Shown one piece after another: positions 46,311 to 56,653 of a stretch of 64,000 bases of DNA. Source of the stretch: JBGPIK01 sp041484845 (GTDB lineage: Bacteria; Desulfobacterota; Binatia; UBA9968); NCBI GenBank assembly GCA_041484845.1, contig JBGPIK010000001.1, positions 9,268-73,267 on the forward strand. The letters are read 5' to 3'. The number at the start of each line of letters is the position of its first letter. Positions within the stretch are counted from its first letter, which is position 1. The position numbers and the translations under genes were made by a program. Below the pieces are notes generated by a model. The model was not told the DNA's origin and did not search any database. It saw only the letters and a program-made list of their open reading frames with translations.

Positions 46311-47429
46311 ATGGCGATCATTAAGGTTGAAGGACTGCTCAAGACATTCAGTGACGTCAAAGCGTTGGACAATGTCAGCTTTGAGTTCGAGAAGGGTATT
46401 CTCTCTTTTTTAGGTCCCTCCGGATGCGGCAAGACCACCCTGCTTCGGTCGATCGCGGGCCTAGAAATTCCCGATGCCGGTTCTATCTCGATTGCGAATA
46501 AACTCCAGACCTCCATCGATCAAGGTGTTCTTGTCCCGCCCTATTCAAGAGAGATTGGTTTCGTCTTCCAGAATTACGCCCTCTGGCCGCACATGACGGT
46601 GTTCGCCAATGTTGCCTTCGCTCTCAAGCTGCGCAAAGTCGCCGCGGAAGAAATGAAGCGCCGAGTCTTGGCGTCTTTAGAACTGGTCGGATTGAAAGGC
46701 CGGGAAGATCGTTATCCATCGCAGCTGAGCGGCGGGCAACAGCAACGGGTTGCCTTGGCTCGCAGTATTGTTCTGGAACCTCAGTTGATTCTACTCGACG
46801 AACCGTTGAGCAATCTCGATGCCAAGCTCAGGGAGGAAATGCGGGTCGAGCTAAAAAAATTAATCAAGAAAGTCGGCATTAGCGCGCTGTACGTCACTCA
46901 TGACCAGGAGGAGGCTTTTGTCATTTCGGACAAGGTGATCGTCATGAATGGCGGAAGGATTCTGCAGTACGACACGCCGGATGAGATTTATAACCACCCG
47001 GCGGACCCCTTCGTGGCAGCGTTCATCGGTCATTCGACTCTGGTGGAGGGGAAGATTACCAAAGTTGACGGGTGTGACTGTGTTGTGACGATACCGGAAT
47101 TCGATAACGCGAGCTTGGTGTGTACCGCGCCGAAAGACGCTGTATCGGGCGAACCATGCAGTGTCGTCATTAAGAATGGCGATCTACGATTGAGCAGTGA
47201 TAAATTCGCCGGCGCCACGGCGAACGTTTTGGAGGGGTCGATGACCAGCCGGGAATATCGTGGCGGTTTGACCGACCATAGAATCCAAGTCGGGTCGAAA
47301 GAGGTCGTGGTCACATCGCACAGGCTTTGCCCCATGATTAGCGTTAACGGCGATGACGGAAAAATCTTTCTCTGTATCGATCGATCGGCCATCAGTCTCA
47401 TCCCCCATCGCGCGGGCGCGTATGCGTAG
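46311..47429 (+). CDS. ABC transporter ATPase, FbpC/PotA type
   Basis: A 372-residue ATPase: Walker A GPSGCGKTT, Q loop FVFQNYALWPHM, signature LSGGQQQR, Walker B LILLDEPLSNLD and H loop YVTHDQEEA. The C-terminal 130 residues form a TOBE-type regulatory domain. It powers the permease and binding protein encoded next, probably for iron(III) or a similar ion or small solute. Confidence 0.95.
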   Translation: MAIIKVEGLLKTFSDVKALDNVSFEFEKGILSFLGPSGCGKTTLLRSIAGLEIPDAGSISIANKLQTSIDQGVLVPPYSREIGFVFQNYALWPHMTVFANVAFALKLRKVAAEEMKRRVLASLELVGLKGREDRYPSQLSGGQQQRVALARSIVLEPQLILLDEPLSNLDAKLREEMRVELKKLIKKVGISALYVTHDQEEAFVISDKVIVMNGGRILQYDTPDEIYNHPADPFVAAFIGHSTLVEGKITKVDGCDCVVTIPEFDNASLVCTAPKDAVSGEPCSVVIKNGDLRLSSDKFAGATANVLEGSMTSREYRGGLTDHRIQVGSKEVVVTSHRLCPMISVNGDDGKIFLCIDRSAISLIPHRAGAYA

Positions 47430-47526
47430 CCTGCTTCGTTTTAAGTTGCTACCTGAGTAACCTCAGAGGAGAAGCGTCACGGCAAACTGGAAAGTCATTA
47501 GGCTCGCGTTTCGTCAGGGTGCCCTC

Positions 47527-49179
47527 GTGCCTTTATTCGCCAGCATGCTCGCCGGCGGAGCGATTATGACGCCCGTCTTGATCGTGCTTATCCGCAGTTT
47601 CACGACCGGTAAGCTTGGTGCTTTTGTGGGTTTTACCTGGGATAACTATTTCAGGGTGGTCACCGACAAGGATATTCTGCCGATGATTAGCAACTCCATT
47701 CTTTATGCGGCAGGTTCGGCGGCCTTGGGTACCGGCATCGGCGCATTGCTTGCCTGGATCGTGGCACGGACCAATACTCCCGGCAAGACGCTCGTCGAGT
47801 TGCTGCCGCTCTACCCGATTCTCATGCCGCCGATCATGAAGAATATCGCCTGGATTCTTCTTCTGGCTCCTAGATCCGGAATCTTGAATGGTTTGCTGGA
47901 AGAGTTTTTCGGCATCAAAGAGCTGGTCTTTAATGCTTTCAGTATGGCCGGGATGATTTGGGTTTTCGGCCTGGCCTGCGTGCCTCTCGGGTATCTCTTT
48001 TTGCTTCCCGTATTTCTCTCCTTCGATCCATCATTGGAAGAAAGCGCCTACATCGCCGGCAGCAAACCGGTGAACACGATGCTTAAGATCACCTTTCCGC
48101 TGGCGTTGCCGGCGTTCTTGTCGGCCTTCGTGCTGAATTTTTTGCGTGGCCTGCGCTCTTTCGAGACGCCCGTGCTGCAGGGCACGCCGGCGGGAATCAA
48201 AGTCTTCGTGAGCCGGGTTTATGACTCCATGGCCTTGGAGTTCAATACCGGTCTGGGCACAGCGTACAGCATGGTGCTCGTGGTACTTTCAGTGATCACG
48301 CTCTTTTTCTATGTTCGGGCAACGCGATTCTCTGAGCGTTACGCGACCATCACGGGAAAGGGATACAAGGTTCGTGTAATCGATATCGGCCCCTGGAAGT
48401 ATGTGACCTTTCTGGCGGTGTTTGCCTATTTCCTCGCGGGAATCGTGCTGCCCTTCGTGGTTTTAATCGTCGTATCCATGATCCCGTACTACGACTTCGA
48501 AACCTTCATGAAGTTCCCCTCTAACGCGGCTCTGAAAAATTATTACACGGTACTGCACCACCCGAGCTTCGTGACCGGACTCTACAATTCGCTCACCTTG
48601 TCGATCACCATCGCTATCATCACGGTACTTTGCGGGATTGTCATGGCCTTCACGATTCACCGAACCAAAACCTACGGCACTAAGATTTTCGAATTTATCG
48701 GCACCATCCCCTTGGCGTTCCCGCCGCTGGTGCTTTCCGTCGGACTGGTGATCATCTTCCTTGGCACTCCACTCTACAACAGTATGTGGGCCCTCGGTCT
48801 CGGTCTCTTCGTTGCCTATTTTCCCTACGCTTTTCGAAACGCTTCCGGGGCTATCGTCAACATCCACAAGGAGCTGGATGAAGCTGCGTGGGTTCACGGG
48901 GCCAGATGGCGCCACGTCTTTTTCAAAATCACCCTGCCGATCTTAAAGCCTTCGGTCGGCGGGGCGCTCTTTTACATTTTTATCGAGGCCTTGCGGAATG
49001 TCGACGTCGCGGTGCTGCTCACTTCGCCGGGCAACGAGTACGGACCGGTTACGTTGTTCGAATACTTCCGGGTTGGCCAATGGGCCGAGGCGGCGGCCGG
49101 GGGCGTGATCTATCTCATCATCCTGATCGCCGCGGTTTCCATCGCTAAGTTTGCATTCAAGATGAAATTTAGTCTATGA
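47527..49179 (+). CDS. ABC transporter permease, FbpB type (fused, two permease domains)
   Basis: A 550-residue permease with two binding-protein-dependent domains in tandem, each about 6 helices. The EAA loops are visible as LEESAYIAGSKPVNTMLKITFP and LDEAAWVHGARWRHVFFKITLP. This is the FbpB/CysW-type fused layout. The annotated start is GTG, but the same frame continues upstream to a strong AGAGGAG ribosome site followed 8 bases later by ACG (position 47479), with sensible residues (NWKVIRLAFRQGALVP) between, so the real start may be non-canonical. Confidence 0.9.
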   Translation: MPLFASMLAGGAIMTPVLIVLIRSFTTGKLGAFVGFTWDNYFRVVTDKDILPMISNSILYAAGSAALGTGIGALLAWIVARTNTPGKTLVELLPLYPILMPPIMKNIAWILLLAPRSGILNGLLEEFFGIKELVFNAFSMAGMIWVFGLACVPLGYLFLLPVFLSFDPSLEESAYIAGSKPVNTMLKITFPLALPAFLSAFVLNFLRGLRSFETPVLQGTPAGIKVFVSRVYDSMALEFNTGLGTAYSMVLVVLSVITLFFYVRATRFSERYATITGKGYKVRVIDIGPWKYVTFLAVFAYFLAGIVLPFVVLIVVSMIPYYDFETFMKFPSNAALKNYYTVLHHPSFVTGLYNSLTLSITIAIITVLCGIVMAFTIHRTKTYGTKIFEFIGTIPLAFPPLVLSVGLVIIFLGTPLYNSMWALGLGLFVAYFPYAFRNASGAIVNIHKELDEAAWVHGARWRHVFFKITLPILKPSVGGALFYIFIEALRNVDVAVLLTSPGNEYGPVTLFEYFRVGQWAEAAAGGVIYLIILIAAVSIAKFAFKMKFSL

Positions 49180-49226
49180 AAGAGAAACTTTAATTTTTAA
49201 TTTTACATTAAAGGGGGAAAAATAGC

Positions 49227-50366
49227 ATGACAAAGAAAACTTCGTTGGCGTTAGCCATCGCATTTCTGGCTATCCCTGTCGCTCGGGGAACCGGAACAAC
49301 GGCTGAAGGTACGCTTAAGAAAGCAGGGGAGAAGGCGCAGACGGTTGTGAAACAAGCCGCTCAGAAGTCCGGTCAAAACGAGACCGCCGCCGCCGAGGCC
49401 GCGTTTCAAAAGCTTGCCAAGGAGGTCTATCCAAAGGCTCAGAAGGAGGGCGCTTTAATCATTTATTCAGTTTGGGACATAGATCACCTCCGCGCCATCA
49501 CCGACGCATTTATGAAAAGGTACCCCGGGATCAAAGCTACCTACTGGCAGGGCAGAAATCCGGAAATCGTGACTCGTGTTTTGACAGAGTTTCAAGGTGG
49601 CCAAGCGAGCGTCGATATCATTCTTTCGGATAACGCGCCCCCTGTAGTGCGCGCCGCAGGTGCTATAGCCCCGTACGATACTGTCCAGAGAAATGTCCTG
49701 GTGATTCATGATCCAACGATGGCGACCGTCAGTTTGCAGATTCAAGCGCTGACCTACAACACGAAGAAGCTCAAACCTGCCGATCTACCCAAGAGCTGGG
49801 AAGATGTCGCCAATCCGAAATACAAAGGGATGGTGGCGCTCGACGATCCGATGAGGGCGGGCCCGCTCAGCTCAATGTTAGCCGGCCTTCGGGATCAGTG
49901 GAAAGACGAAAGAAGGTTTAACAACTTCGTCAAAGGCCTAAAGGCCCTGAGCGTGCCGGTGCATCAAAGCACGAGCGCTATGTTCAGGCTGGTCATCTCC
50001 GGCGAGTATGCCATCGCAATGCCAGCGCTTCTTCACGATGTCATGGAGGAAAAGGAAAAGGGGACACCCATCGATTATGTGAAAACAGTTCCGCCGATCG
50101 TTTTCCCGCGTCAAGCCGCGATCTATGCAAAGGCACCCAATCCCAATGCAGCAAAGTTATTCGCTGAGTGGGCGATTTCACAGGAGGGGCAGAAGGTCAT
50201 TGACTCCGTAGGGAGGGAGTCTTCGCGAAAAGATTTCAAATCGAAAACATCACTGGAGTCGGCATTCCCAAAAGGCACCAAAGCCGTTCCCGTCACCGAC
50301 AAGGCATTCCTCGAGGATCCAAAGAAGTGGTTGGACACCCACGTGAAACCGATTTGGGAAGGATAG
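49227..50366 (+). CDS. ABC transporter solute-binding protein, FbpA type
   Basis: A 379-residue periplasmic binding protein with signal peptide (LALAIAFLAIPVARG), an Ala/Lys-rich spacer of about 45 residues not usual in the family, then a type 2 binding fold: LIIYSVWDIDHLRAITDAF, FQGGQASVDIILSDNAP, and YNTKKLKPADLPKSWEDVAN. Probable iron(III) or similar substrate. A strong AAAGGGGG site precedes the ATG. It completes the ATPase-permease-receptor set. Confidence 0.92.
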   Translation: MTKKTSLALAIAFLAIPVARGTGTTAEGTLKKAGEKAQTVVKQAAQKSGQNETAAAEAAFQKLAKEVYPKAQKEGALIIYSVWDIDHLRAITDAFMKRYPGIKATYWQGRNPEIVTRVLTEFQGGQASVDIILSDNAPPVVRAAGAIAPYDTVQRNVLVIHDPTMATVSLQIQALTYNTKKLKPADLPKSWEDVANPKYKGMVALDDPMRAGPLSSMLAGLRDQWKDERRFNNFVKGLKALSVPVHQSTSAMFRLVISGEYAIAMPALLHDVMEEKEKGTPIDYVKTVPPIVFPRQAAIYAKAPNPNAAKLFAEWAISQEGQKVIDSVGRESSRKDFKSKTSLESAFPKGTKAVPVTDKAFLEDPKKWLDTHVKPIWEG

Positions 50367-50745
50367 GGATCAGCGCGGCAAAAGCTTCCTAACGCACGAT
50401 CGCAGGGTGGGGGCTTCGGAATGGTGCACAAGCTCTCCCGAAGTCATCCTCACCCTACGGTTCAGGCGAACGGCGACATTACTACTCGTGCAGTCTAATT
50501 CTTTTGTCGAGATTATTTCACGTTTGTTTTGGTCTAACTACGCCGTGACTTGTTCTGAATGGGCGCCAGCCAACCCGCAACAGTACATTAATCCACGCTG
50601 CAAGACGGGCATGGTTTACCGGCCTGTGGAAAATGCCGCTTTCCTGTGCTACGTTCCAAGCCGGCGAGCGGGCATTTGAATCCTTCGCCCGCAGCGACGC
50701 ATAATTCAATCTTTTAGCTTGACGAGCTTACGCCACCCTTGTTAC
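50367..50745. other. Intergenic region before tRNA-Ser(GCU)
   Basis: About 380 bases. An open frame exists at 50407-50679 but lacks a ribosome site and any recognisable product, so no gene is called. No terminator was recognised. Confidence 0.4.
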
Positions 50746-50836
50746 GGAGAGATGGCCGAGTGGTCTAAGGCGCACGCCTGCTAAGCGTGTGTACCTCAAA
50801 AGGGTACCGAGGGTTCAAATCCCTCTCTCTCCGCCA
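50746..50836 (+). tRNA. tRNA-Ser(GCU)
   Basis: 91 bases. Acceptor GGAGAGA/TCTCTCC, anticodon stem CACGC/GCGTG with loop CTGCTAA (anticodon GCT at 50780-50782), long variable arm (GTACCTC..AGGGTACC), T arm GAGGG-TTCAAAT-CCCTC, discriminator G, encoded CCA. Confidence 0.97.
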
Positions 50837-51227
50837 TTTCCCTTCGAAGTTTGGATCGTTTGCGCACTCTTTTATTACCTTTCATGGGTGCGTCACTCGG
50901 TACCTCTGCCGTGTAACATAATCCACTAAATACCCCGCCTCACTTCACCGGCCTGGTCCCTTTTCAGAGTTTTTCTTCTCCCCCCTCAGTGTTTTTCCAA
51001 CCTATCTAAGGCTTTTACCTGATAGTCCAGCCTTCCCTCCGCCGTATTCTCCGCTTAAAATGAGGGCTCGAAAAGTGACGTAGGTGACGTAGCCCAGGGA
51101 GTTTCACAGGAGAATATGAATACAACGATCGTGATCATCAATGGCTTCGATACGAAGAGGAGTGGCCTTAGATCGAGATCATCCTTATGACTGTTTACTC
51201 CGAGCCTGAATTGGCGGAGGGCGGCCT
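50837..51227. other. Region with promoter module A and a tiny ORF
   Basis: About 390 bases. It holds the first copy of the shared promoter module (51005-51050) and, 65 bases downstream, a 24-codon frame starting at 51116 behind CACAGGAG (reads MNTTIVIINGFDTKRSG...). The ribosome site is good, but the peptide resembles nothing known. Confidence 0.4.
51005..51050 (+). promoter_or_regulatory. Shared promoter module, copy A
   Basis: TCTAAGG, 33 bases, TATTCT. The first block continues as ..TTTTACCTGAT; a TCAG lies 15 bases before it. See copies B, C and D. It has no recognisable -35 box, so activator-dependent transcription is likely. Confidence 0.55.
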
Positions 51228-51764
51228 TTGAGAAGGGGGCCAACGGTTTGCGCCGGTCCGGATAGGGTCGTTCTACTTGGGATTACACCCGAGGCACCGG
51301 AAGTGGAATACAGTTTGATTGAACCGGGCTCTCCCATCCATACCAGAAGCACTGGGACTCTCCACTGCGTGCACCGATTCTGGGAGAAGCCGGCATTCGC
51401 GCTTGCCCAGGCTCTCCTGGGACGGGGCTGCTTATGGAATAGTTTCGTGATGGCGGGGACGACTGCGGGTTTTCTTCGGTTGATTCGTCAAGCCGCCCCG
51501 ACATTATACTTTGCCTTCGATGAGATGCGAACCGTTCTCGGGACGCCGCAATACAAGGCTTCCATGGAAAATCTTTATCGCCAACTTCCCTCGCTGAATT
51601 TTTCCAAGGAGGTCCTTGTCCCGCGCGGTGCTGACTTAGCGCTGCTGCCAGTAAGCGGAGTGACGCGGAGCGACTTAGGAACACCTCATCGCGTAGTTCA
51701 TTCCCTGGCACGATACAGGACACAGAACGAAGGAGTCCGGCTCGAGGGATTGACCAATGTATGA
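51228..51764 (+). pseudogene. 5'-truncated sugar-phosphate nucleotidyltransferase
   Basis: The 178-residue frame matches only the C-terminal half of mannose-1-phosphate guanylyltransferase-like enzymes: VVLLGITPEAPEVEYSLIEP, HRFWEKPAFALAQALLGRG, CLWNSFVMAGT and VLPVSGVTRSDLGTPHRV. The N-terminal nucleotide-binding part (GGxGTRL) is absent here and upstream, so it should be inactive. Confidence 0.78.
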
Positions 51765-51923
51765 TCCGAAGAGGGATTAGAGATGACTCAGCGTTTCCTT
51801 TTTTGTCGCTGTTTTACATCAATGTCGATTTTTGTCCATTTTTGCTCAGTACGGCCCGGGAAAACCGTCTCTGCCGCCTATTATTACTCTTTGTTTACGA
51901 AATGTTAGGGCCAAACTGATAGC

Positions 51924-51938
51924 TGGCATGCTCATTGC
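51924..51938 (+). promoter_or_regulatory. Candidate sigma-54 promoter for the HTH/kinase/regulator operon
   Basis: TGGCATGCTCATTGC: -24 TGGCATG and -12 TTGC with GG-N10-GC spacing, the best type of match. The predicted start falls only about 10 bases before the HTH start codon, right at its ribosome site, so the leader is very short. Confidence 0.6.
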
Positions 51939-51958
51939 CCGTTTAAGGATAGGCGCCG

Positions 51959-52155
51959 ATGGCGAGTAATCACAAGGAAGTTAAGTTTCTATCTCTGGAG
52001 CATCTGCAGAGATTCTTCAGGTATCCAAACGAACTGCGCATGGACTTATCAAAAGGAAGCAAATGCCAGAAATCAAGGTCGCCGGCCAGTGGCCCATTCG
52101 AGAGACCGAATTCAAAAAATGGGTTGACGAGAATGATAAGCTGGTATCGGACTGA
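51959..52155 (+). pseudogene. Frameshifted HTH (excisionase-like) gene
   Basis: The start reads [14 protein letters not shown], then the protein text jumps one frame: [43 protein letters not shown], stop at 52153. Adding a single base (one G after GGAG near 52003) restores one 65-codon frame. The result parallels the intact HTH protein at 59562 (DLKFLTLGEAADLLRVSRR, IGGQWRIPEGRFRQWVHEE). The loss lets the kinase frame read through from this start. Confidence 0.75.
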
Positions 52156-52258
52156 ATTCGATCAAGCTGGAACTGATGCTCCGGCGTTGTCGCGGGGTAG
52201 AGTCTTGATCGCACAACTAAGAGCTCAAGCGGATTATCTCAGCAGGGCTTATGGGTTT

Positions 52259-55200
52259 ATGACTCGACTATACCGCTCCAGTCTTCGCGCGCGTATCTTT
52301 CTTCTTGTTTTTCTCGCTCTGCTCCCTCCCTTCGCCTTGATTGTTTACAACGCCAGCGAACAAACCCATACGGCCATTGCAGAGGCTGAAAAAACCGCGC
52401 TGCGACTTGTCCGGCTTACTGCTCAAAACCAGGAGCAATCGATCGCTAACACCCACGGACTCTTTATCCTCCTGTCTCGCTTACCTCATATTTTGCTCAA
52501 TTCTGCAACTTGCAACAGCCTGTTCGCCGATTTTCCGCGACGATATCCGGACTTCACCAACTTCGCGGTTATCACCCCAGAAGGTAACCTAACGTGTAGT
52601 TCCATTCCTGTCATCAAAGGAGTCAACTATGCTGACCGAGCTTGGTTCAAGAACGTGCTAATGAGCCGAGCGTTCACGGCCAGCGATTATCTGGTCGGCA
52701 AGATTACCAAAAAACCTAGCGTTGCCTTTGCCTTCCCCGTGCTCGATGCCGCCGGGAACGTGGCAGCCGTGATCGCCGCTTCCACGCAACTGCAGTGGCT
52801 TACTCGTCTCAGCAAGGAAACACAGTTGCCGGAGGGCTCGACCATCACGGTATTCGATGGGAATGGCACGATATTAGCCCGAGAGCCGGATTCCGACAAA
52901 TGGATCGGCACCTCCCTCCCGCAAGGGGGTAATGTTAAGGAGATACTGAGAGAGAAATCTGAGGGGACAGTCGAAGCCATTGGACTAGACAGGGTCACAC
53001 GACTCTACGCATTCAAACGTCTGGGTGAACGCGACGGGATCAAGAGCTGGTATATCTCCATCGGCATCCCCAAAGAGGCATACTATAGGTCCGCTCGGAC
53101 CCTTTTGACGAAGAATCTCGCGTGGATGAGCCTCATTACGATTTTAGTTCTGGCGACGGCGTGGATAGGCGCCCATACGATGATTTTGCGGCGCATTCGC
53201 GCGCTTATCGCCGCCAGCAAAAAGTTGGGTAAAGGGGATCTTAATGTGCGCACGGAGCTGGGTCGTGAGGCGGACGAAATCGGCCAATTAGCCGATTCGT
53301 TCGATCAGATGGCCGAATCGCTCCAAGCACGAGAGGCGGCTAGGCAACAATCCGAACAAATGCGCGCTCGTTTGGCAGCCATCGTGGAGTCCTCCAACGA
53401 TGCCATCATCGGCAGAACGCCGGATGGGATTATTAGGAGTTGGAACAAGGGAGCGGAAGAAATTTACGGCTACTCTGCCGACGAGGCGATAGGCCAACCC
53501 ACGATCATGTTAATCCCTGCTGAACGAACGGGGGGCGTGCAGAAAAACTATGAAAGGATTCAACGGGGGGAACACATTGAGCCCTACGAGACGGTCCACG
53601 TGAGAAAAGACGGCAGGCGCATCGATGTTTCGGTCGCTGTGTCGCCCGTCAGAGACGAGAGCGGAAAGATAATCGGCTCGTCAGCGATTACGCGGGATAT
53701 TACTGAGCACAAACGGGCAGAGAGGAAGTTCCGGTCACTGTTAGAGTCCGCTCCTGACGCCATGGTGATTATCAACAAGGAGGGCAAGATCGTCCTGATC
53801 AATGCGCAGACGGAAAAACTTTTCGGCTACCAGCGCGAGGAGTTGTTAGGACAGTTGGTAGAGGTCTTGGTGCCGGCGCGCTTCCAAGATAAACATACGG
53901 GTCACCGCAGCCGTTGCCTCGGTGATGACAAGGTTCGATCCATGGCTTCAGGCCTGGATCTTTACGGCCGGCGAAAAGACGGCAGTGAGTTCCCGGTGGA
54001 GATAAGCCTAAGCCCTCTCGAAATTGACGCGGGCATTCTGATCGCAAGTGCTATCCGCGATATCAGTGAACGCAAGCGGGTAGAGGACAGACTAAAAGCC
54101 CTGTATGACATCAACCTGGCGATGACCTCGACTTTGGATCTCTCGGCGGTTTTGCAAATTTTGCTCGAAAAGATCGATATTCTCCTACCGTATGCAGCGG
54201 CCCATATCAGGCTATTCAACTCTACTGGGAGATTGGAGAAGTTGGTCTGTCGCAACATTGACGAAGCGCGATGGAGAGCCGCACCCGATACAATCAACAC
54301 TTCGATTTACCGGATGATCCTGGAATCCGAGAAGCCCCTAGTCATTTGCGATATCCAGCAAGACGAACGCTTTTCGCGCAAGGATTTTTACGGCCAACAA
54401 GGAATGGTGTCTTATCTTGGAATGCCGCTGATCTCCAGGGGAAAAGTTATCGGAGTACTTTCCCTGTTTACTAAGGAGAAACATCAGGCTACGAATGAGG
54501 AGATTACGTTTGTTGAGACCTTAGCCGAGCAAGCAAGCATCGTCATTCATAACTCCCAGCTTTACGAGCAGATCAAATCGAAGTCGCAGAATCTCCTGGA
54601 TAGTGAACAGCAGATCCGGGCACTGGCGAGCGGCCTGATTTACGCCCAGGATGAAGAAGCCAAACGGATCGCCCGTGTGCTCCACGACGAATCGGGGCAG
54701 TTGCTGGCCGCTGTCTATATCACCGTGGATCAGATCGCCAAGCGGCTACCGGCGCCAGCCACAGCGCAACTTGAAAAAGTTAAAAGACTTCTGGATCAAG
54801 TGGAAGATCGGCTACGTGATCTCTCTCACGAGCTGCACTCGACAATCCTCGACGATCTCGGCCTTTTGCCCAGCCTCGTGTTCCTGACGCGGCAGATCTC
54901 GAAACGAACCGGTATCAAGATCAAACTCGAGGGATCCATCGACAAGCGTCTTTCACCCTTATTGGAGTTATCACTCTACCGCTGCTTCCAGCAGGCCTTG
55001 AACAACATAGTGCGACACGCCCATGCCACCAAGGTTCGCATTCGAATGCTGGAAAACGAAAACCTAATTCAGTGCTCCATCCAGGATTATGGCGTCGGCT
55101 TTGACGTTAGAGCAGTTTTAAAGAGAGCGGGAAAGCGCGGAGCGGGTTTGGGTTTAAGCGGAATGCGGGAGCGCGTGGAGGCCATAGACGGGACACTTCA

Positions 55201-55288
55201 AATTCTATCGGTGCCGGGAAGCGGCACCGAGCTGCTTATTACAATTCCACAGGAGAAAATAAATGGCTCAACGAGTGCTTCTTGCTGA
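52259..55288 (+). CDS. Multi-sensor histidine kinase (Cache-HAMP-PAS-PAS-GAF-HisKA_3)
   Basis: About 1009 residues from this ATG: TM1, a large extracytoplasmic double-Cache domain ([27 protein letters not shown]), TM2, HAMP ([15 protein letters not shown]), two PAS domains ([38 protein letters not shown]), GAF ([20 protein letters not shown]), NarL-type HisKA_3 ([14 protein letters not shown]) and ATPase ([20 protein letters not shown]). The frame is open back to 51959, but that part is the frameshifted HTH gene. TTG 52205 and ATG 52133 are alternative starts. Its partner is the regulator overlapping its 3' end. Confidence 0.92.
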   Translation: MTRLYRSSLRARIFLLVFLALLPPFALIVYNASEQTHTAIAEAEKTALRLVRLTAQNQEQSIANTHGLFILLSRLPHILLNSATCNSLFADFPRRYPDFTNFAVITPEGNLTCSSIPVIKGVNYADRAWFKNVLMSRAFTASDYLVGKITKKPSVAFAFPVLDAAGNVAAVIAASTQLQWLTRLSKETQLPEGSTITVFDGNGTILAREPDSDKWIGTSLPQGGNVKEILREKSEGTVEAIGLDRVTRLYAFKRLGERDGIKSWYISIGIPKEAYYRSARTLLTKNLAWMSLITILVLATAWIGAHTMILRRIRALIAASKKLGKGDLNVRTELGREADEIGQLADSFDQMAESLQAREAARQQSEQMRARLAAIVESSNDAIIGRTPDGIIRSWNKGAEEIYGYSADEAIGQPTIMLIPAERTGGVQKNYERIQRGEHIEPYETVHVRKDGRRIDVSVAVSPVRDESGKIIGSSAITRDITEHKRAERKFRSLLESAPDAMVIINKEGKIVLINAQTEKLFGYQREELLGQLVEVLVPARFQDKHTGHRSRCLGDDKVRSMASGLDLYGRRKDGSEFPVEISLSPLEIDAGILIASAIRDISERKRVEDRLKALYDINLAMTSTLDLSAVLQILLEKIDILLPYAAAHIRLFNSTGRLEKLVCRNIDEARWRAAPDTINTSIYRMILESEKPLVICDIQQDERFSRKDFYGQQGMVSYLGMPLISRGKVIGVLSLFTKEKHQATNEEITFVETLAEQASIVIHNSQLYEQIKSKSQNLLDSEQQIRALASGLIYAQDEEAKRIARVLHDESGQLLAAVYITVDQIAKRLPAPATAQLEKVKRLLDQVEDRLRDLSHELHSTILDDLGLLPSLVFLTRQISKRTGIKIKLEGSIDKRLSPLLELSLYRCFQQALNNIVRHAHATKVRIRMLENENLIQCSIQDYGVGFDVRAVLKRAGKRGAGLGLSGMRERVEAIDGTLQILSVPGSGTELLITIPQEKINGSTSASC

Positions 55289-55895
55289 TGACCACGTCGT
55301 CGTTCGAGAAGGTTTGAAAAATCTTCTCGTAGAGGAGGGTCTTGAAGTCGTCGGAGAGGTTCCCAATGGCCGGGCAGCAGTTGATCTGGCCAAAAAACTC
55401 CATCCCGATGTAGCTGTCCTCGACTTTGCCATGCCTCTGTTGAACGGCATTGATGCGGCCCGCGAGATCCATATCGCCTTGCCACGAACAAAGACTATTC
55501 TTCTTACGATGTATAAAGAAGAACAATATATTCTTGCGGCACTGCGCGCGGGGATCAACGCTTATGTGCTAAAAACCCAGTCCGCAGTGGACCTCGTCCA
55601 GGCGATCCGATCAAGTCTTCAAGGAGAGACTTATCTGAGCCCCGGCATCTCTGACAGCGTTGTGAACGCCGCGCTGGCGGGCGACACTTTCGATCTGGAC
55701 CCCTTGACTCCGAGGGAAAGGGAAGTGATGCAGCTCATCGCCGAAGGACAAAGCAACAAGGAAGTCGCTCAACAGCTTGACTTGAGCGTCAAAACGGTCG
55801 AGTCCCACAGAAGAAATCTGATGGTGAAGCTCGACATCCACGAGACCGCCGGTATTGTCCGCCACGCAGTGAAGTTAGGTCTTATCCAACCGTAA
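55263..55895 (+). CDS. NarL/LuxR-family response regulator
   Basis: A 210-residue regulator: receiver with acidic pair in LLADDH and phospho-acceptor Asp in [13 protein letters not shown], then a LuxR-type HTH ([34 protein letters not shown]). It overlaps the kinase 3' end by 26 bases and has its own AGGAG site. The kinase has the matching HisKA_3 type, so they form a pair. It is the natural candidate to bind the shared promoter module next to it. Confidence 0.94.
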   Translation: MAQRVLLADDHVVVREGLKNLLVEEGLEVVGEVPNGRAAVDLAKKLHPDVAVLDFAMPLLNGIDAAREIHIALPRTKTILLTMYKEEQYILAALRAGINAYVLKTQSAVDLVQAIRSSLQGETYLSPGISDSVVNAALAGDTFDLDPLTPREREVMQLIAEGQSNKEVAQQLDLSVKTVESHRRNLMVKLDIHETAGIVRHAVKLGLIQP

Positions 55896-55936
55896 CCACA
55901 CCCCTACCTGCCTCTTTCAGATCTTTTCACAGCCGA

Positions 55937-55983
55937 TCTAAGGTATCGACCCGGTACTCCGAATTTGGCTCTCGCCTTATGCT
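55937..55983 (+). promoter_or_regulatory. Shared promoter module, copy B
   Basis: TCTAAGG, 34 bases, TATGCT, with the half-palindrome AAGGT-ATCG-ACC and TCAG 16 bases before. It lies about 60 bases before the next ATG. Confidence 0.6.
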
Positions 55984-56041
55984 ACTGAGACCAAAAAAAG
56001 ACCGACGCCTGTATCACTGAATCTAATGAAGGAGGCACGAG

Positions 56042-56653
56042 ATGAGCGCACCCATCTTAGCTGGTGATGATGATCGAAGCTTCCCCGGCGTGCTGCAAAG
56101 TTGTTCGAAGCAAGAGCCATATACAAGTATAGACTACTCCCAAACACTGCGTGTGATCGGCCAAGTGCTGGAATCATTAAAGCCCGAGGCCTTCGACACT
56201 GTCTGCTACCATAGCTGTTATTTGGTTCGGTGTCGGACGACGCAAACGGAGAAAAAACTTAGAGACCTGGCAAGAATTCTGCGGGTATGGAAAGATGAAA
56301 ATCCCCGGCCTGCTGGTTTCGGCGAGCGGCCCTCTATGAATTTGGAACTGCTGTACACTCTTAAGGACATTCAGCTCCTGGAAGAACAGGGCAAAAGCCG
56401 ACAGCGCGATCCCCGTGGTATACCGGACCCATTTAGCCTATCAAATATCTTGCGCGCCGTCGGTTGGTTCCTCAACCGCGAAAGCGGTTGCCGCTTGCTC
56501 TTAGTTTCCAGCCACGGGCATCAAATTGTGGTTGTGTACGAGACAGCCCAGGGTGTTCGTAGGGCGGATGAATATACAACGTTCACACTTTATGATTTTT
56601 GGGTGAAAATGTACGTAAAGAAAATGCGACGGTTTCAACCGATCCCAGGGTAA
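56042..56653 (+). CDS. Protein of unknown function under promoter module B
   Basis: A 203-residue soluble protein without membrane segment. Parts worth noting: EAFDTVCYHSCYLVRCRTTQ, NILRAVGWFLNRESGCRLLLVSSHGHQIVVVYE. No family recognised. Strong ribosome site (AAGGAGG). It forms a single-gene unit between the regulator and the sigma-54 activator. Confidence 0.75.
   Translation: MSAPILAGDDDRSFPGVLQSCSKQEPYTSIDYSQTLRVIGQVLESLKPEAFDTVCYHSCYLVRCRTTQTEKKLRDLARILRVWKDENPRPAGFGERPSMNLELLYTLKDIQLLEEQGKSRQRDPRGIPDPFSLSNILRAVGWFLNRESGCRLLLVSSHGHQIVVVYETAQGVRRADEYTTFTLYDFWVKMYVKKMRRFQPIPG

Noticed and set aside
50407..50679. 90-codon frame before tRNA-Ser(GCU)
   Set aside because: No ribosome site and no protein-like pattern.
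51959..52258. N-terminal 100 residues of the long kinase frame as part of the kinase
   Set aside because: The DNA there encodes an HTH protein in a shifted frame, with a stop at 52155; the kinase-frame text has no domain of its own.
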